Source of the DNA: an uncultured Clostridia bacterium
Lineage (GTDB): Bacteria > Bacillota > Clostridia > CALYAR01
NCBI GenBank assembly: GCA_944393585.1
Contig: CALYAR010000103.1
Location: 1-33,154, forward strand
Reading direction: 5' to 3'
Length of the DNA stretch: 33,154 nt
This document shows, in pieces, positions 23,454-32,045 of the stretch. Within the stretch, counting starts at the first letter, position 1. Each line of letters begins with the position of its first letter. Below the pieces are notes generated by a model. That model searched no databases. It was not told the DNA's origin and saw nothing but the letters and a program-made list of their open reading frames with translations. The position numbers and the translations under genes were made by a program.

Positions 23454-24385
23454 GAGCGTGCCCCCAGTTTGGGCGGAGAAATGGAGTGCAGAAGCTGCGT
23501 GAGGATTTCCTCCGGCGCAGCCTTTTCCCGCTTTGCCTGCGGCGTTAAGATCAGCCGGTGCGCCACGCAGTCTATATAAACCGACTGCACGTCCTGGGGA
23601 ATGACATAATCCCTGCCTGCCACATATGCAGCAGCCTGCGACAGTGCGGTCAGCGCAACGCTGCAGCGGGGACTTGCCCCCTGCGCTACCTTTTCATGTG
23701 ACCGTGTAGCGCGGACCAGGTCTAAGACATATTGGTAAATCGAATCGTGCAGGAAAACCTCAGAAACCTGCTTCTGCATTTCGAGCAGGGCTTCGGCGTC
23801 GGCCGCCTGCTGGATTACTCCCGCAGAAGAAGCGCCGAACTTCTGAAGCAGCATTTTCCGTTCCATTGCCGCATCTGGATAACCGATGGACAGCCGGATC
23901 ATGAAGCGGTCGGTCTGCGATTCCGGCAAAAGCTGCGTTCCGGAGGAGCCGACAGGATTCTGGGTGGCAATGACCATGAAGGGGGTCGGAAGCGGGTGCG
24001 TTACTCCGTCCACTGTAACGGTATATTCTTCCATGGCCTCAAGCAGTGCCGACTGCGTGCGCGCAGAAGCGCGGTTGATCTCGTCGGCAAGCAGAAGGTT
24101 GCACATCACTGCGCCGGGCTGGTACACCATGGACCGGTCTTCCGGCCGCAGCATGGTATAGCCGGTGATATCCGACGGCATGACGTCGGGCGTAAACTGC
24201 ATCCGGTTGCAGCGAAGATTGAGAGCTTTGGCAAACGCCATGGCGAGCGTGGTTTTGCCTACGCCGGGAATATCCTCCAACAGGACATGTCCCCCGGCCA
24301 GGAGGGCATAGAGCACCTTTTGAATGATCTGCGGATTGCCCACAAAGGATTTTTGTATTTCCGTAATAATATCATTGGTTTTCAT
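23450..24385 (-). CDS. MoxR family AAA+ ATPase
   Basis: A 311-residue AAA+ ATPase. Walker A is GVGKTT (41-46) in LLEDIPGVGKTTLAMAFAKAL, Walker B is LLLADEINRA (about residue 105-114) and the sensor stretch is FMVIATQNPVGSSGTQLLPESQTDRFMI. Further conserved pieces are SPRCSVALTALSQAAAYVAGRDYVIPQDV. MoxR proteins assemble as hexamers and work with the neighbouring VWA/DUF58 protein. The ATG at 24385 has AGGAG upstream and matches the family N-terminus; a longer frame to 24496 would run through its own promoter. It is the first gene of the operon. Confidence 0.95.
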   Translation of the reverse strand: MKTNDIITEIQKSFVGNPQIIQKVLYALLAGGHVLLEDIPGVGKTTLAMAFAKALNLRCNRMQFTPDVMPSDITGYTMLRPEDRSMVYQPGAVMCNLLLADEINRASARTQSALLEAMEEYTVTVDGVTHPLPTPFMVIATQNPVGSSGTQLLPESQTDRFMIRLSIGYPDAAMERKMLLQKFGASSAGVIQQAADAEALLEMQKQVSEVFLHDSIYQYVLDLVRATRSHEKVAQGASPRCSVALTALSQAAAYVAGRDYVIPQDVQSVYIDCVAHRLILTPQAKREKAAPEEILTQLLHSISPPKLGARS

Positions 24386-24470
24386 TTGTATTTCTCCTGT
24401 GACCGCCGGTTTTGGCGGGGAATTTTTTGTTGATCCATCGAAAAAATCGATAAAATCTGTCATTTCTTCT

Positions 24471-24501
24471 ATTATATTACCTGGAGTGCACTCCATGTCA
24501 A
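24471..24501 (-). promoter_or_regulatory. moxR operon promoter with a palindrome in the spacer
   Basis: On the minus strand a consensus TTGACA (24496-24501) precedes TATAAT (24471-24476) by 19 bases, or TAATAT (24474-24479) by 16. The 14-base perfect palindrome TGGAGTGCACTCCA (24482-24495) fills the spacer, touching the -35 box. A dyad in a 19-base spacer is the layout of MerR-controlled promoters; with the 16-base reading it would be a simple repressor site. Confidence 0.65.
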
Positions 24502-24657
24502 GTATGATATGGAAATTTTAACTATATATTTACATTTTTGTAATATTAAATTTAGGTAAAATGGATATACCAAACCACCCAGTTTATTTATTTGCATGAA
24601 AAACAGAATAAAACAAGGGAATTTGGCAGAGAACGCATAGATCATGAAAGTTTTTGG

Positions 24658-24686
24658 TTGTTTCCAAAGAATCGGCGTGGTATAAT
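24658..24686 (+). promoter_or_regulatory. Promoter of the amidase gene
   Basis: TTGTTT (24658-24663) and a consensus TATAAT (24681-24686) are separated by 17 bases. The start near 24693 lies about 50 bases before the GTG at 24742. Confidence 0.6.
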
Positions 24687-24741
24687 GAAGATAAGAAACA
24701 ACATGCAGTTTTGGGCAAGACGAAAGAGAGGCGGCATATGA

Positions 24742-25320
24742 GTGAAGATTGTTGCGTCCATTTTAACCAAAAACCCGTGTTATCAGACGGGAGAGAAAAT
24801 TTCCGTCAGGGGATTGATGCTGCACTCTGTGGGCTGTCCCCGGCCTTCGGCAGAGGAATTTGCGGAAGAATGGAATGCGGAATCTTACGAGAGAGCCTGC
24901 GTTCATGCGTTCATTGACGGCGATACGGGCGTGGTGTACCAAACTCTTCCCTGGAATCACAGAGGGCGGCACGGCGGCGGTTCCTCTAACGGTACGCACA
25001 TCGGAATCGAAATGTGCGAACCCGCCTGCCTGACCTATACCAGCCAGTTTGCGTTTACCTGCTCCGATCTGTCTGCTGCCAGGGCTATGGCGGAGCGAAC
25101 CTATCGAGCTGCGGTAGAACTGTTTGCCTTTCTTTGCAGAAAATTCCAGCTGGACCCGCAAAAGGACGGAGTCATCCTCTCCCACACGGAAGGGCATCAG
25201 AGGGGGATTGCCTCGGATCATGCCGATCCGGAGCATTTTTGGAACCAGCTAAAGACGGGCTATACAATGGACGGATTTCGGAACGACGTGGCAAAAGCAT
25301 TGGAATCGCTGGAATGTTGA
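24742..25320 (+). CDS. N-acetylmuramoyl-L-alanine amidase (Amidase_2 fold)
   Basis: A 192-residue Zn-dependent amidase that cleaves the bond between MurNAc and the stem-peptide L-alanine. Metal and active-site candidates are His28 in LMLHSVGCP, Glu90 in THIGIEMCEP, and the histidines of LSHTEGHQRGIASDHADPEHFW (His148, His152, His160). The order and the VHAFIDG...YQTLPWNHRGRHGGGSSNGTHIG stretch match phage and clostridial members. No signal peptide is visible, as in phage endolysins and some clostridial lysins. The GTG at 24742 is the likely start (GAGAGG ten bases upstream); the nearby ATG at 24738 is out of frame. It is divergent from the moxR operon and monocistronic. Confidence 0.88.
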   Translation: MKIVASILTKNPCYQTGEKISVRGLMLHSVGCPRPSAEEFAEEWNAESYERACVHAFIDGDTGVVYQTLPWNHRGRHGGGSSNGTHIGIEMCEPACLTYTSQFAFTCSDLSAARAMAERTYRAAVELFAFLCRKFQLDPQKDGVILSHTEGHQRGIASDHADPEHFWNQLKTGYTMDGFRNDVAKALESLEC

Positions 25321-25367
25321 GCGGCTTCCGGTCCTGCTTACCTTTTCACGGTTCCCGGCAGCAAGGC

Positions 25368-25396
25368 TTGTAGGACGGCGGGTTTCGTGGTACAAT
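25368..25396 (+). promoter_or_regulatory. Promoter upstream of the purine genes
   Basis: TTGTAG (25368-25373) and TACAAT (25391-25396) are separated by exactly 17 bases. The leader of about 75 bases contains a weak AT-rich hairpin (25416-25423/25441-25448) but no recognised riboswitch. Confidence 0.55.
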
Positions 25397-25477
25397 GGAT
25401 ACGTTTGTTTTGGCGCAGAAAAAAGAAAAGGTGATATTGCTTTTTCTGTTATATTGACAAAGGATGTGTGTAAACTC

Positions 25478-26656
25478 ATGGCAAATGAATTGTTTTTGAA
25501 ATACGGCTGCAACCCCAATCAGAAGCCGTCGCGTATTTTTATGAAGGACGGGCGGGATCTTCCTGTAACGGTATTAAACGGCCGTCCCGGCTACATCAAT
25601 TTTCTTGACGCATTAAACGGATGGCAGCTCGTGCGCGAATTAACCCAAGCGATAGGGCTTCCTGCGGCGACGTCGTTTAAGCACGTCAGCCCGGCCGGAG
25701 CGGCGGTCGGCGTTGAGCTGGACGACACCATGCGGAAAATCTATTTTACCGGAAAGGGAGAACTTTCCCCGATTGCGAGCGCGTATGCGCGGGCCAGAGG
25801 AGCGGACCGTATGTCCTCGTTCGGCGATTTCATTGCGCTTTCCTGCGAATGCGACGAAGCGACTGCAAAACTGATCCATCGGGAAGTGTCCGATGGTGTG
25901 ATTGCGCCGTCTTACAGCGCGGAAGCTTTGGAAATTTTAAAATCCAAAAAGGGCGGGGCATACAATATCATCCAGATTGATCCGGATTATGTCCCTGCAC
26001 CGATTGAGCAGAAGGACGTATACGGCGTAACCTTTGAGCAGGGCCGAAATGAGCTCAAAATCGACGAAAGCTGTCTGAATAACATCGTAACAAGGCAGAA
26101 AGAGCTTTCGGATTCTGCAAAACGCGATCTCGTCATCGCGCTTATCACCTTAAAATACACCCAGTCCAATTCCGTCTGTTACGTCAAAGACGGACAGGCC
26201 ATCGGAATCGGGGCGGGACAGCAGTCACGGATTCACTGCACGCGCCTGGCGGGTTCGAAAGCGGACAACTGGTACCTGCGCCAGCATGAAAAGGTTTTGA
26301 ATCTGAAGTTTGTGCCCGGAATCCGCAGAGCGGATCGGGACAATACCATCGACGTCTATATTTCCGACGACTACATGGACGTGTTGGCGGACGGAGTATG
26401 GCAGCAGTTCTTTGCCGAAAAGCCCTCTGTGTTCACACGCGAGGAACGCAGGGCCCATCTGGATACCTTAAAGGGCGTCGCCCTGGGGTCGGATGCCTTC
26501 TTCCCCTTCGGCGACAATGTAGAGCGGGCGCACCGCAGCGGCGTGGAATACATTGCGCAGCCGGGCGGCTCGGTGCGCGACGATAACGTAATTGAAGTCT
26601 GCGACAAGTATGGAATTGCAATGGCATTTACGGGTGCCCGGCTGTTCCACCATTAA
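25478..26656 (+). CDS. purH: AICAR formyltransferase domain protein (PurH without the IMP cyclohydrolase domain)
   Basis: A 392-residue protein that covers the AICAR transformylase domain of PurH: LKYGCNPNQKPSRIF at the start, SFKHVSPAGAAVGVEL with the catalytic Lys-His pair, YARARGADRMSSFGDFIALS, and the C-terminal TLKYTQSNSVCYVKDGQAIGIGAGQQSRIHCTRLAGSKAD and AHRSGVEYIAQPGGSVRDD. It would transfer a formyl group from 10-formyl-THF to AICAR, the penultimate step of IMP synthesis. The N-terminal MGS-like IMP cyclohydrolase domain of ordinary bifunctional PurH is missing, so cyclohydrolase activity must come from elsewhere. ATG at 25478 is preferred over a TTG 24 bases earlier. purD follows after 108 bases. 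Confidence 0.93.
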   Translation: MANELFLKYGCNPNQKPSRIFMKDGRDLPVTVLNGRPGYINFLDALNGWQLVRELTQAIGLPAATSFKHVSPAGAAVGVELDDTMRKIYFTGKGELSPIASAYARARGADRMSSFGDFIALSCECDEATAKLIHREVSDGVIAPSYSAEALEILKSKKGGAYNIIQIDPDYVPAPIEQKDVYGVTFEQGRNELKIDESCLNNIVTRQKELSDSAKRDLVIALITLKYTQSNSVCYVKDGQAIGIGAGQQSRIHCTRLAGSKADNWYLRQHEKVLNLKFVPGIRRADRDNTIDVYISDDYMDVLADGVWQQFFAEKPSVFTREERRAHLDTLKGVALGSDAFFPFGDNVERAHRSGVEYIAQPGGSVRDDNVIEVCDKYGIAMAFTGARLFHH

Positions 26657-26764
26657 TAAACCCAAAAGGCAATAAAGCGGTTTGAGTTTTCCTGCTTTTC
26701 ATGTCACCATGAAGATTTTAAATATATGGGACAGCCAAACTGCTGTAAGAGAGGAAGAAACAGT

Positions 26765-28027
26765 ATGAAGGTTTTAGTAGTCGGTTCCGGCGGACGGGAA
26801 CATGCCATTGTATGGGCTATTTCCAAATCGCCGCGCATATCCAAAATTTACTGTGCCCCCGGCAATGCCGGAATTTCCAAACTGGCGGAATGCGTTCCGA
26901 TCAAGGTGCTGGAATTTGAGAAGCTGGCAGACTTTGCACAGGAGGAAAAAATCGATCTGATTATGGTCGCGCCGGACGATCCGCTCTGCCTGGGCGCAGT
27001 GGATTATTTCACCGGGCGCGGACTGCGCGCATTCGGCCCGGTCAAGGCGGCCGCGGAAATCGAGGGGAGCAAAGTCTTTGCCAAAAACCTCATGAAAAAA
27101 TACGGGATTCCAACCGCGGCCTACGAAGTATTTGACGACAGCATGGCGGCGAAGTCCTATCTGCGCAGCCGAAACACCTATCCGGCAGTTATCAAGGCAG
27201 AGGGCCTTGCGCTGGGCAAGGGCGTTATCATTGCACAGTCGGAAAAAGAGGCCTTTGAAGCGGTGGAAGAAATTATGGAGGACCGCAAATTCGGCGAGGC
27301 GGGAAGCCGCGTGGTAATCGAGGAATTTTTAACCGGCCAGGAAGTGAGCGTGCTGGCGTTTACGGACGGAAAAACCATCGTTCCGATGGTCTCCGCGCAG
27401 GATCACAAACGTGCCTACGACGGCGACGAAGGCCTAAACACCGGCGGAATGGGGACGTTTTCGCCCAGCCGGCTCTACACAAAGGAAATTGCAGAAGAAT
27501 GTATGCGCAATATCTTTCTTCCGACGATGCAGGCCATGAATGCAGAAGGACGCACCTTCCGCGGCGTTTTGTACTTTGGGCTCATTATGACGGAACAGGG
27601 AGTCAAGGTAATCGAATACAATTCCCGGTTCGGCGATCCGGAAGCGCAGGTTGTCCTGCCGCGGCTGAAAACCGATTTGCTCGATATCTTTGATGCGGTC
27701 ATCGACGGCCGCCTGTCTGAACTCGACATAAAATGGAACGACGAAGCGGCAGTCTGCGTCGTGCTGGCCTCCGGCGGCTATCCGGAGCAGTATGAAACGG
27801 GATATCCCATTACCGGCTTGGAAGAAGCGGAAAAGCTGGGTGCAATTTTATTCCATGCCGGAACAAAGCTCGATGCGGAAGGAAGATTTATTACGGCGGG
27901 CGGCCGTGTGCTCGGGGTCACTGCCATGGGGGAAAATCTGGATAAGGCGATTGCAAATGCGTACAAAGCAGTCAAAAAAATCCACTTTGAAAAGATGCAC
28001 TACCGCACGGACATCGGCGTAAAATAA
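26765..28027 (+). CDS. purD: Phosphoribosylamine-glycine ligase (GAR synthetase)
   Basis: An ATP-grasp ligase of 420 residues that joins glycine to phosphoribosylamine in step two of purine synthesis. Motifs: MKVLVVGSGGREHAIVWAI, KAEGLALGKGVIIA (ATP-grasp strand), GQEVSVLAFTDG, GLNTGGMGTFSPS and the metal-binding IEYNSRFGDPEAQVVLPRL. The loop reads VAPDDPLCLGAVD instead of the commoner GPExPLxxG. GAGGAAG precedes the ATG at 26765. A 19-codon frame (26709-26768) upstream ends by overlapping this ATG, but has no clear ribosome binding site. Confidence 0.96.
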   Translation: MKVLVVGSGGREHAIVWAISKSPRISKIYCAPGNAGISKLAECVPIKVLEFEKLADFAQEEKIDLIMVAPDDPLCLGAVDYFTGRGLRAFGPVKAAAEIEGSKVFAKNLMKKYGIPTAAYEVFDDSMAAKSYLRSRNTYPAVIKAEGLALGKGVIIAQSEKEAFEAVEEIMEDRKFGEAGSRVVIEEFLTGQEVSVLAFTDGKTIVPMVSAQDHKRAYDGDEGLNTGGMGTFSPSRLYTKEIAEECMRNIFLPTMQAMNAEGRTFRGVLYFGLIMTEQGVKVIEYNSRFGDPEAQVVLPRLKTDLLDIFDAVIDGRLSELDIKWNDEAAVCVVLASGGYPEQYETGYPITGLEEAEKLGAILFHAGTKLDAEGRFITAGGRVLGVTAMGENLDKAIANAYKAVKKIHFEKMHYRTDIGVK

Positions 28028-28093
28028 GGGCGGCGTGTCTGTGCTTTAATATGTTTGCTTTGCAAACGAAGCGTACTGAATCTGCATGCAGAG

Positions 28094-28116
28094 GCCTGTT
28101 TTTTGACGGGCTTTTT
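28094..28116 (+). terminator. Possible terminator between purD and purL
   Basis: GCCTG (28094-28098) pairs with CGGGC (28107-28111), with an eight-base loop, then five T. The stem is short. A GTTTGC/GCAAAC hairpin lies upstream at about 28052-28066. If active, it would reduce readthrough from purD to purL. Confidence 0.45.
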
Positions 28117-28166
28117 GCATGAGCATGAGGCGATGGAATGGAACAAACAGAGGGAGGAATGATCCT

Positions 28167-31100
28167 GTGAATCAAGTCAGGCGAGTCTTTGTAGAAAAGA
28201 AAGAGGGCTTCCGCGTAGAAGCGGATGCGCTTTTAGCCGATTTAAAAGAAAATTTGCAGCTGGACGCTTTAACCGGAGTCCGGCTTGTCAACCGTTACGA
28301 CGTTGAGGGGCTCAGCGACGAAGAATTTGAAACTGCAAAAAAGCTGGTGTTTTCCGAAGCGCCGGTCGATACCTGCTGGGAAGAGACGCTTTCGCCGGAA
28401 GCGGGAGACTGGTGCTTTGCAACCGAATTTCTGCCCGGCCAGTTTGACGCGCGGGCGGATTCTGCGGAGGAATGTATTTCCATTATTACGCAGAAGGCGC
28501 GTCCCCGTGTCCGCTATGCCAAGGTGTATCTGCTTTCCGGCGCGCTGTCGGAGGAGGATTTGGAAAAAGTCAAACGCTATATCATAAACCCGGTGGAATC
28601 GCGTGAGGCGAGCCTGGAAAAACCGGCCTCTCTTGCAGAAGAGGCGGCTGTGCCGGACGATGTGGCAACCGTAGAGGGCTTCATCTCCAAAAGCCGCGGC
28701 GAAATGGAAGCGTTTGCCCGTCAAATGGGCTTTGCCATGGATTTGGACGACCTGCTCTTCTGCCAGGACTACTTTCAGAATGTAGAGCGCCGCGATCCTA
28801 CGGTGACCGAAATGCGCATGATTGACACCTATTGGTCGGATCATTGCCGCCACACCACCTTCGCAACCCGTTTGAATGAAATCACGATCCCGGACGGCAA
28901 GTACGCGCAGCCGATTCGAAACGCCTATCAGGCATACCTGTCTGCGAAAGCTGAAGTGGGCAATGCGGACCGGGATACGTGCCTGATGAACATTGCAACC
29001 ATGGCAATGAAGAAGCTGAAAAAAGACGGCGTTTTGACGAAGCTGGATGAATCGGAGGAAATTAACGCATGCAGCATCCATGTGGATGTAGATGTGGATG
29101 GAAAGATAGAAAAATGGCTGCTCCTGTTCAAAAATGAGACGCACAACCACCCGACGGAGATCGAACCGTTTGGAGGAGCGGCGACATGTCTGGGCGGCGC
29201 GATCCGCGATCCGCTGTCCGGCCGCGCTTACGTTTACCAGGCGATGCGTGTGACGGGAAGCGGCGACGTGCGCGCTTCCATGGCAGAGACCCTGCCCGGC
29301 AAGCTCATGCAGCGCAAGATCAGCAAGACGGCGGCGGCGGGCTACAGCTCCTACGGCAACCAGATTGGTCTGGCAACCGGGCAGGTAGCGGAGATCTACC
29401 ACGAGGGCTATGTGGCAAAACGTATGGAGATCGGCGCGGTCGTGGGCGCAGTGCGCGAGGACGCAGTGGTCCGCGAGACGCCGGAGCCGGGGGATATCGT
29501 GATCCTGCTCGGCGGGCGCACCGGCCGTGACGGCTGCGGCGGGGCGACCGGCTCTTCCAAAGCGCATGACGAAAACTCCGTGCTTCAGTGCGGCGCTGAA
29601 GTGCAGAAGGGCAACCCGCCGATTGAACGGAAGCTCCAGCGTCTGTTCCGCAATCCGGAAGTGACGCGCATGATCCGCCGCTGCAATGACTTCGGCGCGG
29701 GCGGCGTTTCCGTCGCCATCGGCGAGCTGGCGGACGGGCTCTCCATCGACCTCGACCGCGTACCCAAAAAATACGAAGGCCTCGACGGGACGGAGCTCGC
29801 GATCAGCGAATCGCAGGAACGTATGGCAGTCGTCATCCGCAAAAAGGACTATGAGGCATTTTTGGCCTATGCCAAAGAGGAAAACCTGGAAGCTACCTAT
29901 GTGGCCGACGTCACTGCCGATGCACGGCTTACCATGCGCTGGCGCGGCAAAACGATCTGCGATATTTCCCGGGAATTTTTAAATACCAACGGCGCGACAA
30001 AAAATGCGGACGTTGCAGTAGAACTTCCGGATGAGACAAAGAATTATTTTGCAAAGCCCGCCGTTTCGGACGTGAAACAGCAGTGGCTTTCTACGCTGGG
30101 AAATCTCAATTCCTGCTCGCAGAAGGGACTGTCGGAGCGATTCGACTCGACCATCGGCGCGAACACGGTTTTGATGCCATTCGGCGGAGCATATCAGATG
30201 ACCCCGAACGAGGCGATGGTAGCAAAGCTCCCCGTCCTCACGGGCGAGACGGATACGGCCAGCGCAATGGCGTATGGATTTGATCCGGACCTGTCCTCCT
30301 ACAGCCCGTTCCACGGCGCGCAGTACGCAGTGCTGGAATCCGTGGCAAAACTGGCGGCTACCGGCGCACGGGTGGAGGATATGTATTTAACCTTCCAGGA
30401 GTACTTTGAAAAACTGGGCGCCGACCCCAAACGCTGGGGCAAGCCCTTTGCCGCCCTGCTCGGCGGCTTTACCGCTCAGCTCGGCTTCAACATTGCCGCC
30501 ATCGGCGGAAAGGACAGCATGAGCGGCAGCTTCAACGATCTGGATGTTCCGCCGACGCTGGTGTCGTTTGCCATTGCGCCGGTCAAGGCTTCGAAGGTCA
30601 TTTCCAATGAGCTCAAAGCCACGGACAGCGCCCTGTTCGTACTGACCGTGCGCCGGGACGAATATGACCTGCCGGATTACGAACATGCGAAAAAGCAGTA
30701 CCAGGTACTTTCAGATCTCATCGCAGCAGGAAAGGTGCGCGCGGCTTCGGCTGTACGCCGCGGCGGAATCTGTGAGACGCTGTCCAAGATGGCAGTCGGA
30801 AACCGCATTGGCTTCACGATCGGTGACAGCGTAGATCCGGCCTCTTTGTTTACGCCGGATTACGGGAACATTGTACTCGAACTGGCAAGTGCTGACGACG
30901 CGAAAGGGCTGGACGGATTTGCACTCGGAACAGCGAATGCGGACGGCATGATCCGAATCGGTACGGCGGCCTTTACCATGGACGAGCTGTGGAGCACCTA
31001 TGAAAGCCCGCTGGAGAAAATCTATCCCACGCGCGTTCCGGCGGCGAAAGAAGATATTCCCACATTCTCCTATGAGGCAAAGAGCTTATACGTCTGCCGG

Positions 31101-31910
31101 AATAAGACGGCAAGGCCGCGGGTGTTCATTCCTGTCTTTCCGGGTACCACCTGCGAATACGATACGATGCGCAAATTCCGCGCGGCAGGGGCTGACTGCG
31201 ATATCTTTGTGCTGAAAAACCTCACGCCGGCAGACGTGACGGAAACCATGCAGATGATGGCAGAGAAAATTGCCGCCGCGCAGATTATCATGATTCCCGG
31301 CGGCTTCTCCGGCGGGGACGAGCCGGACGGTTCCGGCAAATTCATCACGGCCGCGTTCCGCAACCCGGCGGTTTCGGAGGCAGTGGCGGATCTTCTGCAA
31401 AAGCGGGACGGGCTTATGCTCGGCATCTGCAACGGTTTCCAGGCACTGATCAAGCTGGGGCTTCTGCCCTACGGCGAAATCCGCGAGACCCTGCCGACCG
31501 ATCCCACGCTGACGTTTAACACCATCGGCCGCCACGTATCCCGAATCGTAAACACCCGCGTGGCTTCGAACAAGTCGCCGTGGCTTTCCCGCGTTTCGGT
31601 GGGCGACGTCCATGCCGTTGCGGTTTCGCATGGGGAAGGGCGCTTTATTGCCAATGACGAGTGGATCAAAACGCTTGCGGACAATGGCCAGATTGCGTTC
31701 CAGTATACGGATGCGGACGGAAAGCCGTCTTATGAGACGGAAGTGAACCCCAACGGCTCGGTGATGGCCATCGAAGGCATTACCAGTCCCGACGGGCGTA
31801 TTCTGGGCAAAATGGGTCACAGCGAACGCGCCGGCGTGAATGTGTTTAAGAATATTACAGGCGAAACAGACCAGCACATTTTTGAAGCGGGCGTTGAATA
31901 TTTTCGATAA
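28167..31910 (+). CDS. purL: Phosphoribosylformylglycinamidine synthase, single-chain PurL
   Basis: A 1247-residue FGAM synthase, the large one-polypeptide form that uses glutamine to convert FGAR to FGAM. It has the N-terminal PurS-like part, then two AIRS-like halves (VTEMRMIDTYWSDHCRHTTFATRL, FKNETHNHPTEIEPFGGAATCLGGAIRDPLSGRAYVYQAMRVTG, and IGGKDSMSGSF). A C-terminal class I glutamine amidotransferase has Cys1088 in GICNGFQALIKLG and His1155 in VSHGEGRF. The GTG at 28167 has GGGAGG eight bases upstream; an ATG 48 bases earlier is in frame but lacks a ribosome binding site and sits next to a terminator-like hairpin. Large PurL occurs in many Clostridia. Confidence 0.97.
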   Translation: MNQVRRVFVEKKEGFRVEADALLADLKENLQLDALTGVRLVNRYDVEGLSDEEFETAKKLVFSEAPVDTCWEETLSPEAGDWCFATEFLPGQFDARADSAEECISIITQKARPRVRYAKVYLLSGALSEEDLEKVKRYIINPVESREASLEKPASLAEEAAVPDDVATVEGFISKSRGEMEAFARQMGFAMDLDDLLFCQDYFQNVERRDPTVTEMRMIDTYWSDHCRHTTFATRLNEITIPDGKYAQPIRNAYQAYLSAKAEVGNADRDTCLMNIATMAMKKLKKDGVLTKLDESEEINACSIHVDVDVDGKIEKWLLLFKNETHNHPTEIEPFGGAATCLGGAIRDPLSGRAYVYQAMRVTGSGDVRASMAETLPGKLMQRKISKTAAAGYSSYGNQIGLATGQVAEIYHEGYVAKRMEIGAVVGAVREDAVVRETPEPGDIVILLGGRTGRDGCGGATGSSKAHDENSVLQCGAEVQKGNPPIERKLQRLFRNPEVTRMIRRCNDFGAGGVSVAIGELADGLSIDLDRVPKKYEGLDGTELAISESQERMAVVIRKKDYEAFLAYAKEENLEATYVADVTADARLTMRWRGKTICDISREFLNTNGATKNADVAVELPDETKNYFAKPAVSDVKQQWLSTLGNLNSCSQKGLSERFDSTIGANTVLMPFGGAYQMTPNEAMVAKLPVLTGETDTASAMAYGFDPDLSSYSPFHGAQYAVLESVAKLAATGARVEDMYLTFQEYFEKLGADPKRWGKPFAALLGGFTAQLGFNIAAIGGKDSMSGSFNDLDVPPTLVSFAIAPVKASKVISNELKATDSALFVLTVRRDEYDLPDYEHAKKQYQVLSDLIAAGKVRAASAVRRGGICETLSKMAVGNRIGFTIGDSVDPASLFTPDYGNIVLELASADDAKGLDGFALGTANADGMIRIGTAAFTMDELWSTYESPLEKIYPTRVPAAKEDIPTFSYEAKSLYVCRNKTARPRVFIPVFPGTTCEYDTMRKFRAAGADCDIFVLKNLTPADVTETMQMMAEKIAAAQIIMIPGGFSGGDEPDGSGKFITAAFRNPAVSEAVADLLQKRDGLMLGICNGFQALIKLGLLPYGEIRETLPTDPTLTFNTIGRHVSRIVNTRVASNKSPWLSRVSVGDVHAVAVSHGEGRFIANDEWIKTLADNGQIAFQYTDADGKPSYETEVNPNGSVMAIEGITSPDGRILGKMGHSERAGVNVFKNITGETDQHIFEAGVEYFR

Positions 31911-31924
31911 TAAAAAAATCATAT

Positions 31925-32020
31925 AAGGCCTGCTGCAAAACAGTTGGGTGAAAAGTCAAAACTGCGTAAAACGCATTTTCAAACGGCTTTCACTCATTTG
32001 TTTTGACAGCGGGCCCTTTT
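31925..32020. terminator. Long imperfect hairpin (possible bidirectional terminator or MITE-like relic)
   Basis: An arm starting AAGGCCTGCTGCAAAACA (31925-31942) pairs with the region ending TGTTTTGACAGCGGGCCCTT (31999-32018) and continues as GGGTGAAA/TTTCACTC, about 30 bp with a few bulges. A TGCG/CGCA hairpin flanked by AAAA/TTTT lies at the tip. TTTT follows. It separates the convergent purL and TetR-type genes. Confidence 0.7.
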
Positions 32021-32045
32021 CATTTTATAGAAATAAACAGGGGAT

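Noticed and set aside
25397-25477. Purine or ZTP riboswitch upstream of the purine genes
   Set aside because: The leader is short and contains only an AT-rich hairpin, with none of the conserved cores of purine or ZTP riboswitches.
28119-28166. Upstream ATG as the purL start
   Set aside because: It is in frame but has no ribosome binding site and directly follows a terminator-like T-run, whereas the GTG at 28167 has GGGAGG at good spacing and matches the family N-terminus.
28269-29567. Long minus-strand frame of 432 codons inside purL
   Set aside because: It is antisense to well-conserved PurL coding sequence and is a composition artefact of its GC-rich codons.
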